In this document: piece by piece, positions 21,918 to 32,408 of the stretch
How positions within the stretch are numbered: the stretch's first letter is position 1
Layout of the letters: every line of letters begins with the position of its first letter
Source: Chromera velia
Lineage: Eukaryota > Sar > Chromeraceae
Length of the DNA stretch: 32,408 nt
NCBI GenBank assembly: GCA_018398765.1
Contig: JAHBMJ010000720.1
Span: 2,501-34,908, forward strand
Direction: 5' to 3'
Translations under genes and position numbers: made by a program
Notes under the pieces: model-generated
Databases searched by the model: none
Seen by the model: the letters and a program-made list of their open reading frames with translations, nothing else
What the model was told of the DNA's origin: nothing

Positions 21918-22437
21918 CTTCTGTAACCTTCTCTCTCTCTCTGGTTGCCTTCTTTGGCCGGATTTCAAAGTCGGAAGTTGCTTTAGCAAAGGAGGTCGCC
22001 ACTTCAATGCACTCTTCCTTGAACTGTTTCAAATCTTCGAACCCTTTTGACATCGTTGTACTGCATTGAAGCATGGCACAGTCCTGGCAGTCCTCTAGCA
22101 TCCTAGCTAGCTCTATCGTTGGGCCCCACGCAACGGTTGCTGAGAATTAAGCGCGCGCAGTCCTGCTGTTAACTCGGTGCTGCAGCTCTCCGAGTTAATC
22201 CCAGACACATGCCGTCTCCTTTTGTCGAGTCCTCGATGCGCACGCTGTTCGAAACCCCCACGCGGCAGTCGTGCTTCTGAAGTTCACTCAGACTTCTCTG
22301 TACATTCAATGCGCGAGACGAGGCTCTTGAAGGTTCCAAACCATGCCTTGGTGTCAGAGTAATTGAGACTTTTCGAGGTTTGGGGACCGTCAGAAAGTTG
22401 TGACAGACAGTCACCACTTCAAACAAGCGCAGTCTGC
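21918..22437. promoter_or_regulatory. Divergent promoter region between P450 and RdRP-helicase genes
   Basis: The two genes are transcribed away from this roughly 0.5 kb interval, so both promoters should lie here. A minus-strand frame starting at an ATG near 22053 (MSKGFEDLKQF...) could be an alternative 5' exon of the P450 gene but is in a different frame. No TATA box is obvious. Confidence 0.5.
22169..22198. promoter_or_regulatory. Palindromic dyad in the divergent promoter
   Basis: TTAACTCGG at 22169-22177 and CCGAGTTAA at 22190-22198 are perfect inverted 9-mers around a central GCTGCAGC palindrome. It could bind a dimeric regulator or form a hairpin. Its position between two divergent genes is suggestive; function is inference. 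Confidence 0.4.
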
Positions 22438-25400
22438 ATGAAATTATTAGCCCGAGTCAGCTTGCATGCTGGAAATAGCTCGGCAAGAATAGACGCGACA
22501 TGGTGCATGGTGACGATTTTTGTTGTTTCCAGCTTACCTTCCTTGCGCCCTCCTGTCTCTTGGAGGCGTGAGCTCGGCCCCGAGATTCAAGTGAGGGAGC
22601 TATCCGAGAAGGATTTACGGACAGCAGTGGTGGCAGCAGGAGAGTTGCGATCCTCCATTGTTGTCTTGTTGACCTCTTCTGATGACCCAGGAAGTGCAGA
22701 TTCCGTGCGTGACTATCTGCACGAGAAAAGGCTCTGCTTCATTGAAGAACCGAGTAGCACATCACGCAGCCCGAGGTTTTTGCAGAGACAAATTCTGGAG
22801 ATCCACGGGGATCCTTCACTTTCGACCCCCACTTCGATCCCCTTCCAACTCCCTCCTTTCCAGATCCTCTTGAAATGCAGAGGAGCATCTCAATGGACTC
22901 CCCGTCTGGCCTTCCATCGGTCGAGAATCCAGCTCTCTGTGAAAGAGCAAGCGAATCCTCCCCGTCTCTTTCGTGTGCCAGAGGAGCGGGCGCAGGAGCA
23001 GTCTCAGGGGGGACCCTTTTCGCCTCCCCGTCTCCGACCGTCGGAGATGTTGATGGTCAGTTTCGACCAGTCAAGTTCAGCAGCCTACGCATCCGCCATT
23101 CTGAGATCTGGGGTGATGCTTGGAAGGGACGAGTACCATTTCTTTGGCTGCAGCGGCCAGGGTCTCAAGGAGCGCACTGCCTATTTTTTATGTGCGCCCA
23201 GCCAGGCAGCAGTACGCCAGAGACTTCTCCACTTCGGACAGTTCGAGGCCGCAAAATCGCCTGCAAAGTTTTTGGCGAGAGTCAGCCTGATTTTCTCTCG
23301 AGGCACCCCGACGGGAGTGCGTCCCTGTGTGTGGCGGTCTGTACCTGATATTCCCGCGATGGAACCGAAGAAAGTCTTTACCGACGGCTGCGGGTTGGTT
23401 GGCGAATCGCTGGCCTGGCGACTTGCGCTTGCAGTCGATGCAGTGTGTGCTCCGTTCAGCATTAGCACTGCGGCATTGTCGAAGTTCCCGGCTTCTATCC
23501 GCAGAGAGCTGACGCGTGAGCAGGAGAAAGAGTTAGAATCACGCCCAGACGGCTGTCTCCTTCTCCCCTCAGTATTCCAGATTAGATGGCAGGGGAACAA
23601 GGGCGTGGTCTGTCTTGACAGGTCAGGATCGACTGCCGCTGAGGAGCTGGTAGTGCGGCCTTCGATGACCAAGTTTGAAACAGAAGTTTTCCCCACAGTA
23701 GACGTTGTGAACTGGTCTCGTCCCTATGCTTTTGGTAAATTGAATACACAATTCATCACCCTCCTTTCAGGATTGGGGGTCCCTGATGAAGCTTTCTTGG
23801 ACATTATGGCTGAGCACTTTCAGCTCCTCGACAGAGCCATGTCCGAGCCCGATGCTGCACTAGGCCTTGCCGTCGCTGCTGGGGATGTGCAGCTGGCAAG
23901 ACGCATTGCAGCATGTGCAAATGTGACGCAGGATGTGGCAATCCGGCAGTCTCTAAAAAGACTGCGCCAAATTTCTTGGAAAAAGGAAGGAACGCAATCC
24001 CCCAGAGAGTGCCACCTTGAAGCCCAGGCTCTTGGTGGAGCAGTCCCGTACTCTATTTGGGGTCTGCGACCATCTGGGGGTGCTGGAAGAGGGCGAGTGT
24101 CTCGTCCGAGTCATTGTCGACGGAGAGCCTCGATCCATCTGTCAACCCGTGATTGTTTCCAAAAACCCCTGCTACCTTTTGGGGGACGTCCGCGTTCTCC
24201 GCGGCGTCTCCTCTTTTTCCGATAACGGTAATCGAGCAGCCTCTGCTGAACGGGGGGGGATTCGGGCCCTCGAGAGGGATTTGTGTGAGTGCATTGTGTT
24301 CCCAACCAAAGGGAGACGCCCCCATGCAGATGAAGTTGCGGGGTCGGACCTCGACGGAGACCAGTTCTTCGTCTGCTGGGATCCCCGACTGATTCCCCCC
24401 AGAGTATCCCCCGCTTACACCTATCCTTCCGCAGATGTGCAGCCACTAGTGGGGGGCGTGACGCTTCAAGCATTGGCTGACTATTTTGGGCGGCAGAACG
24501 AGACGAGACGCACAGTTGGATTGATCGATACGCTCTTTTGCCGATGGCGCGATGAGAAAGGGCCCGGAAGTATGGAGTGTGAGTACCTGGGAAAGCTGTT
24601 CTCGAGAGCCATCGATGCAGCGAAAACAGGGGAGACGGTGCGCGTTCCCTTGACGCTCCGAGATGTCCCTGCGTCTTCGTCACTCCTGATACCTGCTTCA
24701 GACACACAAGCAGTCCCTGGGCGTAGTCGTCCTATTTGGTTGAGACTTGAGGACGAAATTCTTCGTCACCTGTCGAGGGAGAGCGAAGGAGGGGGGGAGG
24801 GGGAGGGTGAGGGTGATGAAAAGGCAGAACTTCACGGCGAACGAGACCGGCTCTTGGTGTCGTCTCTCGAACGTCGGGAGTGGGAGAAGGTGACTCGACA
24901 CTCTAGATTGAGCACCGACGAGAAACTCCAATTTCTTCTGCCAGCCCTGCACAGGGCGAGAGAAGAGTTTAAGTTCGAGGAATGGATTTCTCGCTTGAAG
25001 GAGCTGGCGAGAGAACTAAACTTGTCTCGACTTTCCCTGCCCGAACAGAAACGTGCCTTTGAGGTCAGTCAGTCGGCATGTGAATGACTATGGGGCCTTA
25101 AGAGGAATTTGGAAACTGATCGGTTGAAAGGGAGCATGTCGACCCTGTTTGGAAACATTCACAGGAGCAGAAGTAATTTTGTATTGAACGACCTATCATC
25201 TAGTCCGTCCTCCAAATTGTTTGCTTCGTGCGCCGCTTTCCTCTCCTTTTCTGCGTGTGTGCAGGCAGGCATCCCCCGCATCCTCCTGTGCAACGCGCTG
25301 TCATACTCCGAAATTCTTTCCGCCGAGGCTCTCCACACGTTCCTTCTGGAGTCTTCGAACCCCGGATGGCGGCTTTTCCACCGTGCCGCAGGGCCCTCAA

Positions 25401-28400
25401 GTGACCTTCGTCCTCTGGGGGCAGCCCTCAGACAGACCCAGAGAACTCTGGCAGTTCTTGACCTCCTGACCACACCCACAACACAGGCAGGCAACGTACA
25501 GGAGAGTTCTGCCGGAGAGGTTCGGGTCAGAGTTCTTCTCGACTTTAGAGGTCGACTCGATCTGTCGGGAGACAACATAAAGGAGCACGAGTTGCCTGCC
25601 TGCTCGTTTGCATCCTTCTTTCTCTCCGATCGCTTTCCCGGCCTGGCTCGACGTCGTCTCTTTCCCTCCGCCCTCTTTCTAGACCTTGAAACATCGTCAG
25701 GGCTTCACCGTCTGCAGGTGTACCGACAGCGAAATCTTCAAAACACCTTCATTTGCTTCAAAGTCTGGCCATCCGCCGGAAAGAAGGCACCGCCTTCGCG
25801 CTATCTCCGTGCCAGCATAGATCTCACCGCTTTTCCAGGCGATATACTCCGCCACCCGAATACTCCCCACCCTACTGTGAACCAAGCAGATTTGCAAAAT
25901 CTGGAAATTTTCGTTTCAGACGATGACATGTTCGCAAATGCTCCCAGTGGTGTGATGCGAGAGAATGAAACGGGGGACGTTTTTGACATTCCAGAGACGG
26001 TCGGGGACACTGCAGGAGGGGGGGAAACTGAGGAGGATTTGGTTGCTGAGGTCGAAGTGATCTCAGATCTGCAGCGGCGCCTCGAGTGCCCTCTCCTACC
26101 TGATGGGGAGGAGTGGGGTGCCTCGATTTGCTGCCCCGATTCCCCCCCTCTGGTCTTTCAAAGCGATCCCTCAGTTGAGGTCCCGGAGCGCCTTCTCGTT
26201 GCTGCAAGAGAGGGAAAGATTTTGGCTGTTCTCCAGTCTCTCCTGGTCGCAGCAACAGCAGCTGGGTCCAGAAGGGGCTCACCGAGACCGCTTTCTGAAA
26301 GGGAAACCGGATTTGCGTCTGTCGCCCCCAATCGTTTCGAAGGGTCGCAGTTTGCTGTCTCATCGGAAAGGACTGAGAGTCGACCTGAAGGCGCGTGTGG
26401 CAGCGTTACGGAAGCTTTGAATCAGGAAAGCGGGGAGGCGCTTATGAGGGGTCGCGGTCTCTTCTGTGTCCTCAGAATTGTGCTGCAAGAGGTCTCTGAC
26501 CTCCTTGGACCCCTGAGTCTCTCCAAAGTGTCCCCACAGAGTGCAGAACTGCTCTCGACCGCCTGTTTGGCTGTCGACAGTTTAAGCCCTCAGTGCCTGC
26601 AAACCGCTCGTGCCATTGATGTGGGCGCAGTGATTCTCCTTGTCAGGCGACTCAGTTTGCAGAGAGAATCAGAACTTCTGCTAGATGCCTGGTCGAATTT
26701 TTACAGCCATAGCAGGTGCTTGCACCGCACTCACTGCGGCAAAGCAGAGAGGAGAGAAGCAGAACAGACAATTACGGGGATCTCAGTTGACGTTCCCAGT
26801 CACGCCACACTAGAAGCGGGCGTCAGTAGCCCGATCCCTGAGAGTCCCCACTCTCAATCTGAAGGGGCTCCGAATCGTGAAAGTGTCCCGTCCGAGACAG
26901 CCGACGCGCACTGCAGACGCAGTGAGTTTACCCTCCTGGGTCAGAATGCTGCCGAGTGTTGCGCTTTGTGGCAGCTTTTCTTCCAGTGCCCATTCCGTGA
27001 GGCGAAAGAGATTCTCAGACGACTCTTCTTCCCCACCTGCGGCTCGAAGTCAGTCAATTGGCGCAATAGTGCAGCTTTTGCAGGTTTTTTTTTTCTTTTC
27101 CCCCTTTTCCGCTTCTGCTAGACGAAAGGCGCATCCCATGCGGTCAGCTGTCAGTAAGTTTTAAAGTCAATTCTGTTCTTGTGCGTTGGTCAATTAAGGT
27201 CGGCTGCCAGTGCCCTGCACGGTTCTTGTCTCAACTGAAGTACTTGGTCAAGGAGAGAGGGACATATTGGCGTGCAGAGGGAGAGCCGGGGAAAGAACTT
27301 TGTCAGATCACGCCCCTCACGTTGATCCTACGTTTTGGTACGCTTGCAGGTGTGGATGCTGCGGTTCTGATGGTGGCCTTCAAGGTCTCCTTTGCCTTCC
27401 AAGCCAAGTTGGGGGTGTGGAGACTGGTGGCAGCATCACAGCACCGACAGATGAAGATCAGCGAGCCCAAACCTCGACTCTGCAGACGTGGCGTCGGTGG
27501 GCATCAGGCCTGACTGCGCCGGATACGATGCCTGTCACTGAAGCGGAGGCCGCTCTGTTGCGTGATTTCTACGTGCATCGGTTGTCGTATTTGCACTTGC
27601 TCGCCTTCTTGGCCGAGGAGGAGGCAACCGCGCAGAAAGATGCGATGTCAGAGGGAGGGCATGACAAGGTTTGGCATCGGGAGACGCCAAGACAGAGACG
27701 GACGGTGGGACAGCTTTCGATCCCCCTCTTTGACGTCATAGGTCGGTGAATGAATGGCACTGGGAGGGCATAAGAGACGGGCCTTGTGCATTTTCTAGGT
27801 GCATTTTCCAAATGGACTATTTTCAGGTGGGTGGGGGGATGGATCTGATCGTAAGATCACCGTGTGATGGAATGCCTTTTCGTTATTCCAGCAGAATGTT
27901 CTCCTTCTCTAATTATGGACCGACTGCATTTTCTTTTCATATGCGGCGCATGTCATTGACAGGGAAAAGGTACGCCAAAGCCGTGCTTCCAAGTGTACTC
28001 ACACATATCCATGCGGCAAACACGTGATCGCATCATGCAGAGGTGGGTGAACATCACCACAAAAGCAAATATACACTCGCACACCGTCACACTATCAGCC
28101 ACGCATGGGCTGACGAATCACCCCACTCACAGGACGATGCAGATGAAAAACGCAGTGCACAGTAGAGACACGCGTACATATATCTATTGCAGGGTCCCGC
28201 ACTGAGGCATTTGGCAGTGGAGAGTCGAGCTCGAGACAGAAAGAAAACACCGAAGTCCCGCGAAGCGCCGACCATCGTGCTGCAGATGTTAGCGCGGAGG
28301 CAGCGGGCCTCAGTGGTGAGTCTCTTGAGAAAAGACGGCCGCTCCCCGCCCTCCGGGGTCCAGATGAAGAAGGGATCAGTGAAAGAGAAGACGAGGAGGA

Positions 28401-30978
28401 GTTGGTGATTGAGTTTTTCTACAGGGGAGCGGGAGCAGTGGGGTTCCTACCTTCCTCTTTGGTGGGTGCCACAGTGGCAATTGAACGGGAGAAGGATGTT
28501 GCCGCAGTCCTTCGGCCCCCAAAAGAAACAGCAGGGGAATTTGGGGCGAGGATCGTGTCTGGCTCAAATGAGGCGCCCCGTCGTGTCTCTCCCAGATGCC
28601 CAGTTGCATTTGGTGTCGTGCGGTCCTTTCAAGAGGAGCCGCTGGTGTTGGAGGTGGAGATTCCTTTCCCCGGACCCCCGTTGATTCGAGCAGCGTTGCA
28701 GAAACAGCGTAGCTGGATGTGGCAGCTCACTGTGGTAGGAAACATCCCAGTTTTTGAGAGGGTCAGACGGTCGATCTCCGACCTTTCAACCTCCTCTCCA
28801 AGAAACATCCCGTTGCTCCCACTCATTTCGGCCGCCTCCCTTAGCAGCCGGAGTCCCCCTGAAACGAATTATGCTTCACAAGCAGCGGCACACAACGACT
28901 TTTCGAACCTGTGCAGTCCCTCTGATTTTCAAGCAGAGGGCCTGAGCCTCAACGAAGAGGGAAGAAGCTCATCGGACAGGGAAAGGGGGAGGTGTGGTGA
29001 CTTTGGACAGCCATCATTGCCTAGTCCTGATGGTCTGAGTTCCATGCAGGGAATTTGCTTGAATGACAGCCAGAAGCTTGCTGTCTCCGCTGCCCTCCAG
29101 AACAGACTCACCCTGATTCAGGGACCGCCAGGAACGGGAAAGACCGAGACCGCATGCTGTATCATACAGACATTTCTACAGCGGTACAACCCAGCAGAAA
29201 GTTCACCGTCAGGCCTTGCGCCGAGAGGTGCAATTCGATAGAGCCGGTATGTGGGAGAAGAGTCGCATCAGGAGGGACAAAGCTTGACAGAACTCCCTCG
29301 AGCATCTAACGTCAACATACCGCGAGATGACGCACTCGGTCAAACGAGAAAGTCAGCCACTGGCGTTCCCCCCCCCCAGCCCAGCCATTCCCGTAGCGGA
29401 CCGCGGGTCTTGGCTGTGGCGGAGACGGCCGTGGCAGCGGCGAATCTTTCCCGCCGTCTGGACTCCATGGGAGTTCGAGTGGTCTGTCTTGGAGGCCGTT
29501 CGCACGGCTTCGACGAGGCACAGGGAGGGTTTCCCTTCCGCCTGACTCTGGAGGGCCGGCTTGAGGCCCTTCGTCAGGCAGGTTCCCGCACACACGCAAA
29601 AGATGGGACTGGGCGTCGCGTACGCAGTCAAAGATTTGTGCAGAAAGTGATCCGAAGTGCGGAGGTCATTTGTGCAACGTGTGCCGCATCTGGAGAGCCC
29701 GCTCTTTTGAATTGCCTAGCTCGTTTCGATCTTCGTTTCGAATTGTTGTTGATTGATGAGGCCACGCAGGCCTCTGAACTTTCCACCTGGGTTCCGCTTT
29801 CTGTTGCAGCACAGAGTGAGCATGTGTGTCTGATAGGAGATCAGATGCAGCTGCCTCCAACAGTGATCGGTGTAGGTGTAGAGGGACGCGGCAGCCAGGT
29901 GCGGGGGGAAGGGGGATCGTACAACCACAACCCACCGCCGAGCACTGTCAGCTCACGCGTGGGTAATTCATTCTCTCACGAGTCACCACCTCTTGAGAGT
30001 CTGAAAGTCTCTTTATTCCACAGCCTCGCTGCTGGGGTGCTTCCTGTCTTCCTCCTTGACGTTCAACACCGAATGCACCCTGCGCTCTCCGCGTATCCCA
30101 ACGAGACCTTCTACGCAGGGCGGCTCAAGGATGCTCCCGGACTCGCTGATACACGTGTCCCACCCGAATTTCCTTGGCCACACGATTTGCGTTCTTCCAG
30201 TAGCCCCCGACCGTTAATGCTGTTGGATGTTCAAGAGGGGAGAGAAAGACGGGGCATGGGGGGTTCCTTGAAGAACGAGAGAGAGGCAGAGGTTGTCGTT
30301 CAACTGGTGCGACGTCTGATCGAAGGCCCTCCCGATGGGAGGTCTGTTGACTTGTCAAAACTGGTGCCTGCAGATCAGGTCGCTGTGCTGACACCCTACC
30401 GTGCTCAAGTGCATTGTATTCAGCAGAAGCTTTCAGAGTGCGGCTTGGCCTCCGCTGTTCCTGTAAGGACTGTCGACGGATTTCAAGGACAGGAACGCGA
30501 TGTTGTCGTTTTCTCTCTCGTGCGCTCCGGGCCCTCTCTCGGCTTTGCCACCTCTCCAGAGAGGGTCAATGTGCTCTTGACCAGATGCAGGCGAGGACTC
30601 ATAGGGGTTTTGAACAGGCAGGCATTCGAGAGCTCCGAGGTTTGGGGGGAAGGGATTCGAAGAACTCCGTCGAGGTCTCCCGCCTTTCTCTCTGAGGGAG
30701 ATGAGCCTCCGAGTCGCAGGGGCCGCGCGAGTCACAGAGCAGGGCGTCAGCCCGGAGAACCTGCCGGTACGACCGGTATGCGTGAGCATGCAAGCACAGG
30801 CAGTTCAGGTTCACGCGGAAGGGGTTACTCAACTTGCGGGCCCCATCGGGGGGGATTTAGAGGTCACAGGGGGGGAAGAGGTCGTGGAACTGGACCGGGG
30901 GGGAGAGGATCCAAACAGATCGAATTCCCAATGATTGTTGTATGTTCATCGTCATCCAAAATTCATGGTATATGTTAG
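22438..30978 (+). CDS. Eukaryotic RNA-dependent RNA polymerase fused to UPF1/SDE3-like SF1 helicase with RGG tail
   Basis: Model: 22438-23948, 24010-25063, 25265-27048, 27350-27741, 28193-29207, 29385-30978 (2449 aa). The cellular RdRP domain (QDE-1/RDR/Rdp1 type, RNA silencing) shows FTDGCG (residues 314-319), RPSM-x-KF (407-413), KNPC (555-558), FPTKGRRPH and the catalytic DLDGD (617-621; 24347-24361), then a DAAKTG segment. An uncharacterised middle of about 750 residues includes the cysteine cluster CGSKCGCCG across the 27048/27350 junction. The C-terminal SF1 helicase shows GPPGTGKT (1891-1898), DEAT (2043-2046), GDQMQLPPT, QHRMHP, TVDGFQGQE and a GF..SPERVNVLLTR motif VI, followed by an RGG-rich tail. 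Junctions 25063/25265, 27048/27350 and 27741/28193 match in phase 0, 2 and 1, tying both enzymes into one frame. Weak points are the frame change at 23949-24009 (modelled as a 61 nt intron; a homopolymer error is equally possible) and the TAG at 29239, removed by the predicted intron 29208-29384. Start: first in-frame ATG after a stop. Confidence 0.8.
24347..24361 (+). other. RdRP catalytic DLDGD motif
   Basis: The sequence encodes GSDLDGD followed by QFFVCWD. This is the metal-binding DxDGD signature of eukaryotic RNA-silencing RdRPs, whose double-psi beta-barrel core is related to that of DNA-dependent RNA polymerases. All three Asp residues are present, so the enzyme should be active if expressed. 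Confidence 0.92.
28193..30978 (+). other. SF1 (UPF1/SDE3/Hrr1-like) helicase region of the fusion
   Basis: These are exons 5 and 6 of the RdRP gene model. An upstream beta-rich segment (28400-28780) resembles the 1B/stalk area before the helicase core. LNDSQKLAV (Q-motif region) precedes Walker A at 29122. Motif II is DEAT followed by QASE, typical of UPF1-like enzymes. The C-terminal roughly 110 residues are Arg/Gly/Ser-rich (RGRG, RGGFRGHRGGRGRG), an RNA-binding-type RGG box. If the fusion model were wrong, this would be a separate helicase gene starting near 28193. Confidence 0.8.
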
Positions 30979-31470
30979 GGTGCAAAGTAAAGCATTTATA
31001 TTTTTACATATTTGAATGGTATATCTTGTAGATGGCTACAGTAAAAAAAAACATTGTTGTTTGCGTAACTTTGCATTAAAAAAAAACACACATATATAAA
31101 AAATGTTGTTATAAACTTGAACGATGACGATCTGACCGTTACGATCAATTGGGTTTATCACCAAATTTACTAGATCTAGTTTTTATTCAATCAAATTTTG
31201 TAATAATTGTATGAATGACTAAAGCCATATATCGTTAATTCGGATTTGTTCCCTGAACTTTTCAGGATTACATTGTATTCGGGGCCGGAGCCCTAGACCT
31301 GCGTGCCAGTTATTTGACGTCCGCCTTGCACCATATATTCATGCACATTACTCCACACTATGTACGCATACATGCAATGACACATCTCATCACGACACAT
31401 GAATTTCTTGCCTTACACTTCAAAACCATTGCTACTGCCGACAAACATGGATGCAGTTGAATTATGGTCT
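30979..31470. other. AT-rich 3' flank of the RdRP-helicase gene
   Basis: Composition changes abruptly to AT-rich right after the stop. It contains A-runs and CATATATA motifs and must hold the 3' UTR. No gene is seen. Confidence 0.5.
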
Positions 31471-31935
31471 GCATGCCGGGGGCGAGTGGGGTGCTTTTTG
31501 CCCCCCTTTCTGCATAGGGGACTGGCGCTTTTCCGTAAAAAACTCGTTTTCATAATTGGTAAGGAGTTAGAAGCTGAAACTTTGTGTAAGAAGACGTTAT
31601 AATGATAGAAAAAGAACTATAGAACAGATTTTTTATATCATTTCTAGAAACATAGGCTGCCATACAAATTTTGTGAGTTTTAGGTAGTTTTGAGCCATTT
31701 TTTAACGGTTTTTAACAATAAGAAAAATGGTATAAAACTCACAAAATTTGTATGGCAGCCTATGTTTCTAAAAATGATATAAAAAATCTGTTCCATAGTT
31801 CTTTTTCTATATCATTTCAACGTCTTCTTACACAAAGTTTCAGCTTCTAACTCCTTACTAATTATGAGAACGAGTTTTTTGCGGAAATACGCCGCTTTAG
31901 GGGGGCAAAAAGCATTCCACTCGCCCCCGGCATGC
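31471..31935. mobile_element. 465 bp foldback element with about 205 bp inverted arms
   Basis: The left arm 31471-31682 begins GCATGCCGGGGGCGAGTGG. It is matched over nearly its whole length by the inverted right arm 31734-31935, ending CCACTCGCCCCCGGCATGC, with few mismatches. The loop is about 50 bp and has its own short stem (AGCCATTTTT/AAAAATGG). It has no coding capacity. It looks like a foldback/MITE transposon; no certain target-site duplication is visible. A read-through transcript would form a long hairpin. Confidence 0.8.
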
Positions 31936-32104
31936 GTCCCAGGATAATATTAAGTTATGCTTGATTTTCTCTGATGAAGTGCGAGTGAAAGACAGAGTGA
32001 TAGAGGGCAGGGGTGGAGCAATAGCATGCATCCTCTATTACTTTTACGACCTAGTTTACGACCTTATGCCTACGTACAGAGCCTGTCTCTCTTGCTCTTT
32101 TCAT

Positions 32105-32335
32105 CTAATAAAGCATACCGATCAGATCTTCTACCTTGGAACGCGGCTCTCTATTTCTTTTCCCTTTCTCTTCTTTGTCGTGGACTTCTGCGAGCTGTTC
32201 GGCAGTCACATCTCGAAAAGCATCCTTGAGTTCCTCTTTACATCTCCCCCATACTCTTCGTCTCATCAAGATTCTTTTTATCAGTGTGTTTATATGGTAG
32301 TCTGCTTCGTTGACCAAAAAGGTGAACAAGGCCAT
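32105..32335 (-). CDS. Small hypothetical ORF
   Basis: A 76-codon frame from ATG (MALFTFLVNEADYH...) to TAG encodes a charged, helical product with a Lys/Arg/Glu-rich second half. No family is recognised. It lies in AT-rich DNA beside the foldback element, so it may be a decayed transposon fragment or a terminal exon of a gene that lies beyond the right edge. A plus-strand frame of 133 codons covers the same bases but is Phe/Ser-rich and less gene-like. Confidence 0.3.
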   Translation of the reverse strand: MALFTFLVNEADYHINTLIKRILMRRRVWGRCKEELKDAFRDVTAEQLAEVHDKEEKGKRNREPRSKVEDLIGMLY

Positions 32336-32408
32336 TTTATCGATTTTTCCATCCCCTTCTGACTTTCTTACACGCTTTGCTATAGAGGTCTAGATATAGG
32401 GGGGGGGG

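Noticed and set aside
22438-25087. RdRP as an integrated RNA virus polymerase
   Set aside because: DLDGD with FTDGCG, RPSM and FPTKGRRPH motifs is the eukaryotic silencing-type RdRP, unrelated to the GDD polymerases of RNA viruses; the gene also has introns.
31961-32362. 133-codon plus-strand frame near the right edge
   Set aside because: Phe/Ser/Tyr-rich composition and overlap with a more gene-like minus-strand frame; no motif.

Overview
The window looks like nuclear DNA of a protist with intron-rich genes and GC-balanced exons. Introns are spliceosomal (GT..AG), mostly 93-860 nt with a couple of shorter candidates. The sequence is dense in (GT)n, (GGAA)n, (TTTC)n and (GTCA)n microsatellites and in TGCATGC motifs. 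Together with proteins rich in E/G/S/P low complexity, this fits an alveolate relative of apicomplexans, most likely a chromerid alga such as Chromera. That assignment is an inference from style, not from a marker gene.

Layout: (1) 1-4472, minus strand: the 5' part of a long disordered Ser/Pro/Lys-rich protein with a PP1-docking-type motif; it runs off the left edge. (2) 4473-6020: AT-rich non-coding DNA. (3) 6021-11305, minus: a multi-exon gene of unknown function, partly resolved, with a 0.7 kb (GGAA)n tract in one intron. (4) 11282-15316, plus: a seven-exon metallophosphatase/5'-nucleotidase gene whose splice phases all match, with a predicted N-myristoylation start. (5) 15317-19161: convergent intergenic DNA with short inverted-repeat elements. 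(6) 19162-21917, minus: a cytochrome P450 whose last exon runs uninterrupted into a P-loop NTPase/kinase-like domain; one homopolymer frameshift interrupts the front half. (7) 22438-30978, plus, divergent from the P450: a very large gene joining a eukaryotic RNA-silencing RNA-dependent RNA polymerase (RdRP) to a C-terminal UPF1/SDE3/Hrr1-like SF1 helicase with an RGG tail. (8) 30979-32408: AT-rich DNA with a 465 bp foldback element and a small minus-strand ORF.

The main discovery candidate is (7). Splice phases agree at three successive introns between the polymerase and helicase parts, so one polypeptide of about 2450 residues is the simplest reading. It would combine in cis what fission yeast assembles in trans as Rdp1 plus Hrr1. 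Two places remain unresolved: a frame change near 23950-24010, and an in-frame TAG at 29239-29241 that a predicted intron removes. The second candidate is the P450-NTPase fusion in (6). A foldback element able to form long dsRNA lies about 500 bp downstream of the RdRP gene, but any functional link is speculation.
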